In this document: positions 60,601-64,000 of the stretch, in pieces
Layout: the number at the start of each line of letters is the position of its first letter
How positions within the stretch are numbered: position 1 is the stretch's first letter
Source: Syngnathus acus
Lineage: Eukaryota; Chordata; Actinopteri; Syngnathiformes; Syngnathidae
DNA length: 64,000 nt
Direction of reading: 5' to 3'
NCBI RefSeq assembly: GCF_901709675.1
Contig: NC_051097.1
Coordinates: 11,970,539 to 12,034,538, forward strand
Notes under the pieces: model-generated
Database searches by the model: none
Told to the model about the DNA's origin: nothing
What the model saw: the letters and a program-made list of their open reading frames with translations, nothing else
Made by a program: the position numbers and the translations under genes

Positions 60601-62614
60601 ACGGGATGAGGTCCGCAAACGGCGCGAGCGGGACAAAAAGACGGCGGCGGTGGCGGCCTTCCCTCCGAGTAAAGCCGGCGGCGCCAACCCGCCCGCCTCG
60701 GATGAAAAGCAGAAGTTTGCCATGGAGGACACGCCCGTCTGCTTCTCCAGGAACTCTTCTCTCAGTTCGCTGAGCGACATCGACCAGGAGAACAACAACA
60801 ATGAGTTTGCGGCCCCCCGGCGGCGGCCGCCGCAGCGGCTGAACGAGCAACAGGGCGGCAGCGCAGAGCCCGCGCAGGTGCCCGTTAAAGCGCCGCCGCC
60901 GCGCCTGTGCGCCTACACGCCCAAAGCCTTCCACGTGGAGGATACGCCCGTCTGCTTTTCCAGGAACTCCTCGCTCAGCTCGCTCAGCATTGATTCTGAA
61001 GACGACCTCCTGCAGGAGTGCATCAGCTCGGCCATGCCCAAGAAGAAGAAGAAGAGTGCCGCCGCCAGTGCCCCTGCCACGCCGCTTCCTGCGGCCAAAG
61101 CGGAGGAACATATGCTGGCTGAGGAGGAGCCCTTGGATGTACCGCAGAGCCCCGCCTCCCCGGACTCCGAGTCCTTCGACTGGAAAGCCATTCAAGAAGG
61201 TGCCAACTCTGTCGTCAGCAGCCTCAACGCCGCCGCCTCATCGCCGTCCCGCCAAGGCTCATCCGACTCTGATTCTGTGCTCTCCCTCAAATCGGTGGGT
61301 TCGCCGTTCCGCCTGCCGCCGCCCGCCAGCAGCGCCCCCGACCGGCAGGCCGAGTCCAAGCCGGGCGCCAGGGTGGTCAAACCGTCTGCCGAGGACAAAA
61401 AGAAGGGCCAAGAAGACCAGCCGAAGGCGGCGGTGAGGGGTGGCAAGAAGGTTTATCGGAGCCCCATCACCGGCAAGCCCAGGGCCGAGCTGGCGGGTCG
61501 GGGGAGGAGCAAACCCAGAGCGGCCGCCAAGGCGCCAGGGAGCGGCGACTCGTCTCGGGATTCCACGCCGTCGCGTTCCTCTCATAGAGGAGGGAGACCC
61601 TCGCAGCTGCCGCGCACAGCGTCGCCTGCCGCCACCGCCAAACCTGGCGCCGCGGCCAGTCAGGTCGGCCGCAACAATGTCTCAAAGAAGGAGAAGGCGG
61701 AAGTGGAGAAACCCGCCCTCGTCCGCCAGTCCACGTTCATCAAGGAGGTGCCCAGTCCCACGCTCAAGAGGAAGCTGGAAGAGTCCGCCGCCGCCGCCAC
61801 GTCTCGCAGACAGGATGCCGTCCGCTCGCAATCGGAGAGTCCGTCGCGTCCCCAGGACAGCGCGGCCGAGTCGTCATCGCACTTGGGTCGTACGGGAACC
61901 TGGAAGCGGCAGAGCAAACATTCGAGCTCGTTGCCTCGCGTGGGCACCTGGAAGCGAACCGGAAGTTCCTCTTCGGTCCTCTCTGCCTCGTCCGAGTCGA
62001 GCGAGAAGGCCCGAAGCGAGGAGGAGCCTGGTGTCCGATCCACAGGAACGTGGCAGCGGGCCAAGAGCGCCGGCGCGGGGGAAACCTCGGACTCCGCCGG
62101 CCAGGCCGCCGACTCGGAGGAAGTGTGGGTACGCCTGGAAGATTGTCCCGTCAACAACCCGCGCTCGGCGTCCTCGTGCTCGGCGCGCTCTCCCAATGCC
62201 CCGCCTGTCATTCCAGGCCTTGTCCCTTCCAAAATCTCCTCCTCCTCCTCCTCCTCCTTGTCCACCTCCTCCACCAACCTGAACTTACGGCGCAGCTGCG
62301 ACAGCTTGGACGACAAGCCGGCGGCGGCACCGGAGCGCCTTCAGCAGCGCCTTCAGCAGCAGCAGCAGCAGCAGCAGCGCAGTGGTGCCGTGGCCGCCAG
62401 GGTCAGCCCCTTTAACTACACGCCCAGTCCCAGGAAGAGCAACCCTGACTCGGCTGCCTCCACATCACCCTCTGCTGCCACATCCAGCGCACCTGCACCT
62501 GCCAGGCCCTCGCTTATCCCTACCCCCGTCACCAAAAAGCGGGAGCCCAAGGGTGGCGAAGGAGGCTGTGCTGGCGGCGGCGAACACGGCTCCTATATTG
62601 TCACGTCGGTATGA
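54425..62614 (+). CDS. apc: adenomatous polyposis coli protein
   Basis: Fifteen coding exons: 54425-54562, 54783-54870, 55051-55192, 55258-55366, 55564-55677, 55756-55818, 55939-55992, 56067-56153, 56218-56395, 56537-56737, 56823-56918, 57096-57235, 57336-57530, 57678-57892 and the large 57958-62614. They give 2,158 residues, against 2,843 in human. The N-terminal coiled coil (ASYDQLLRQVEVLKMENSNL) is followed by armadillo repeats (exons 9-15, for example VEMVYSLLSMLGTHDKDDMS). Two 15-residue beta-catenin repeats remain (NYSLKYSDEQ, IDYSLKYGG). Seven 20-residue repeats occur near 59120, 59402, 59710, 60078, 60495, 60722 and 60942. Three axin-binding SAMP-type sites occur near 59930, 60252 and 61015. 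A basic region, an EB1-binding SLIP motif and the PDZ ligand VTSV close the protein. APC scaffolds beta-catenin destruction and binds microtubules. APC2 is excluded by the seven-repeat layout. AATAAA is at 62836-62841. Confidence 0.97.
55397..55448. repeat. (CTGG)n in apc intron 4
   Basis: About twelve CTGG units, then CCGG-rich sequence, lie between the exons ending 55366 and starting 55564. Confidence 0.95.
57563..57668. repeat. compound tetranucleotide ladder in apc intron 13
   Basis: Four adjacent blocks, (GTGC)n, (GTCC)n, (ATCC)n and (AACC)n, follow each other. Each differs from the last by one base of the unit. The array reaches to within ten bases of the exon 14 acceptor. Confidence 0.97.
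62338..62382 (+). repeat. apc: CAG-rich polyglutamine stretch in apc
   Basis: A run encoding a Gln-rich segment with Arg and Leu interruptions lies near the apc C-terminus. It has no counterpart that I know of in mammalian APC. Confidence 0.8.
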
Positions 62615-63924
62615 AAGGCCCCTCCGTTTCAGAAAGCTCAATCAGGCTGTCATCTTTTTCTACCACTTAGGATGTGTAGCGCTTAGCTCGTCTTCCCGCA
62701 TGCCCACCCAACCCCAAAAGAAGACGCCGTTCCCTTGAGACGATTCCGTTCGTGTGGACGCTGTGGATGTTTTCACTGACAAACACTGTAACGCCTAACT
62801 TATTAATTTAAATGTTTTTGGCGACATAACGCAAGAATAAAAGTCAACGTTTTAGCTCAACACTTTTGTCGTGTATCCTGGGACTGCCAAGTCCCCCCAT
62901 CATTATAGATTTGTTACATTATAAAATGCTCGTGTTTTTGTCCCAACGCTATGAAACGTTAGCGCAACACTTTCACGTCAAGATTTAAATGGATTTAGTG
63001 TTGCAACCGACGGTATTAAAATGAAACCATGTCGCAGTTAAAGAAGAGACCAAGTATCTGGAACAGTAGGTGGCGGTAATGCCCTGTTAGATGGCCAACC
63101 GCCGGACAATCCAAAAAGAAGAAGAAGCTAAGCGGAGCAAACTCAAGGTAATCCCTCTCCCCCCTCCCCTCCCCCTTGCGCATGCGTAAACCGGGGAGAG
63201 CAAACCTAATGGAAACGACTTCCGAGACAAAACACCCACGGGTTTTAAATGCACTTGTGGTGACATTTGCTCGTTTATTTACAGAACTATTACACTTACT
63301 CAACAATATGTGATTACCCGTGGTCACTGTGCTATTGTTTGTGGCAGAATCCATGTTGGTTTAGTAATCTTTTATTTCGAAATACATTCGGAAGTGGTCG
63401 TTGTTTGGGAAAAGCGCAACGCCGCTTCGCTGGACTCATCCATTTTCCTGGAAAAAAATCATTTTCCATTTGACTCTTTGCTACCCTCGACCGTCTTCAA
63501 ATGACATTCGAGACAATTCGGGGAGTTTGCTGAGCTGCCAGGATCGAAAAAGGTACATTTTTTTAGAGCTTTGTCAAATGCAAATGGGAGTGAGACAGCC
63601 GCAGCTTCTCGCGCGACGCCTTGTTGCTTTCTGTGCTACAAACGTGCGCGCGCGCGCGTTCACCCGCTCCTGCGTTGTTTATAATGCGTAATTAAGGAAC
63701 AAAAGCGCTTTGAGCACATGCTTCTGAACTATGTTCGTTTCAGTGCTACTCGGATTGAGTTTAGCGGGGCCCAGGTCTCGCGAGAAGTCTACGCCATGTT
63801 TCGCGTCAAATATGACGTCACCGGTTTAACCCCCCCACCACCCCCACCTCTCTATTGCATGTAGTCATGCTGGCCCTTCCCCCGCCGGGAGTGACGCCTC
63901 CTGCACCCCCATCAGCTGACAACA
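62615..63924. other. apc 3' UTR and next promoter
   Basis: The apc 3' UTR ends near 62850. A hairpin element with AAGAAGAAG lies at 63067-63128. No coding exon is recognisable from there to 63924. TGACGTCA occurs at about 63812 in a GC-richer segment before the possible exon at 63925. Confidence 0.55.
63067..63128. repeat. hairpin element ending in AAGAAGAAG
   Basis: GGTGGCGGTAATGCC and CCAACCGCC form inverted arms (GGCGGT/ACCGCC), followed by AAGAAGAAGAAG. It is the partner of the element at 32939-33001. Confidence 0.6.
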
Positions 63925-63949
63925 ATGTCTACGGAGCCCCGCAAGCGCG
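63925..63949 (+). CDS. possible first coding exon of a downstream gene
   Basis: ATGTCTACGGAGCCCCGCAA opens a short frame (MSTEPRKR) that runs into a consensus CGC|GTAAGT donor. Upstream lie a TGACGTCA site and GC-rich sequence. In human, SRP19, REEP5 and DCP2 follow APC, but these eight residues match none of them that I can recall, so the gene is unidentified and continues beyond the window. Confidence 0.35.
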
Positions 63950-64000
63950 TAAGTGTGTGAGCCAAAATGAGAACGTTTTCAGTCAGCGTGGCAGAAACAG

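Overview
The window is vertebrate nuclear DNA, almost certainly from a percomorph teleost fish. It holds spliced genes with GT-AG introns, many of them under 150 bp, AATAAA polyadenylation signals, dense microsatellites, a tRNA-derived SINE of teleost type, and proteins that match known vertebrate families end to end. The compactness (a 39-exon myosin V in 10.7 kb) suggests a small genome such as that of a pipefish, seahorse or puffer, but the species cannot be fixed from sequence alone.

Layout, left to right: pbdc1 (-, 173-1466); dmtn, dematin (+, 2725-5614); an unrecognised secreted protein of about 2,171 residues, mostly Ser/Thr/Ala/Pro (+, 6765-14125); cfap53 (+, about 15811-17809); myo5b (+, 19753-30469); capsl (-, 30913-31932); fktn, fukutin (+, 33124-35877); atp6v1g1 (+, 36474-37568); slc31a1, copper transporter CTR1 (+, 40749-41919); slc25a46 (+, 43079-45574); lmbrd2 (+, 47432-51707); apc (+, 54425-62614); and the possible first exon of another gene near 63925. 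Eleven of the twelve genes are conserved. I rebuilt exon chains whose phases close without a stop for all of them except the first cfap53 exon.

There is no operon logic here; neighbours share ancestry rather than a pathway. In human the same genes lie mainly on 5p13 (CAPSL, LMBRD2), 5q22 (SLC25A46, APC), 9q31-32 (FKTN, ATP6V1G1, SLC31A1) and 18q21 (CFAP53, MYO5B), a mix that looks like an old vertebrate linkage group. Two cilium-related genes, capsl and cfap53, each have an RFX X-box-like palindrome upstream.

The one region not explained by known families is the 5.9 kb terminal exon at 8249-14125. It is open in one frame, with mucin-like composition and a His/Lys/Gly-rich end. The frame one base earlier reads as a Cys/His/Tyr/Asn-rich sequence broken by scattered stops. 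That is the best candidate here for something undescribed. Smaller oddities include an 8-nt microexon in dmtn, a duplicated splice acceptor in fktn, a uORF overlapping the fktn start, a tetranucleotide repeat that changes one base at a time in an apc intron, and an APC with only one intact SAMP core.
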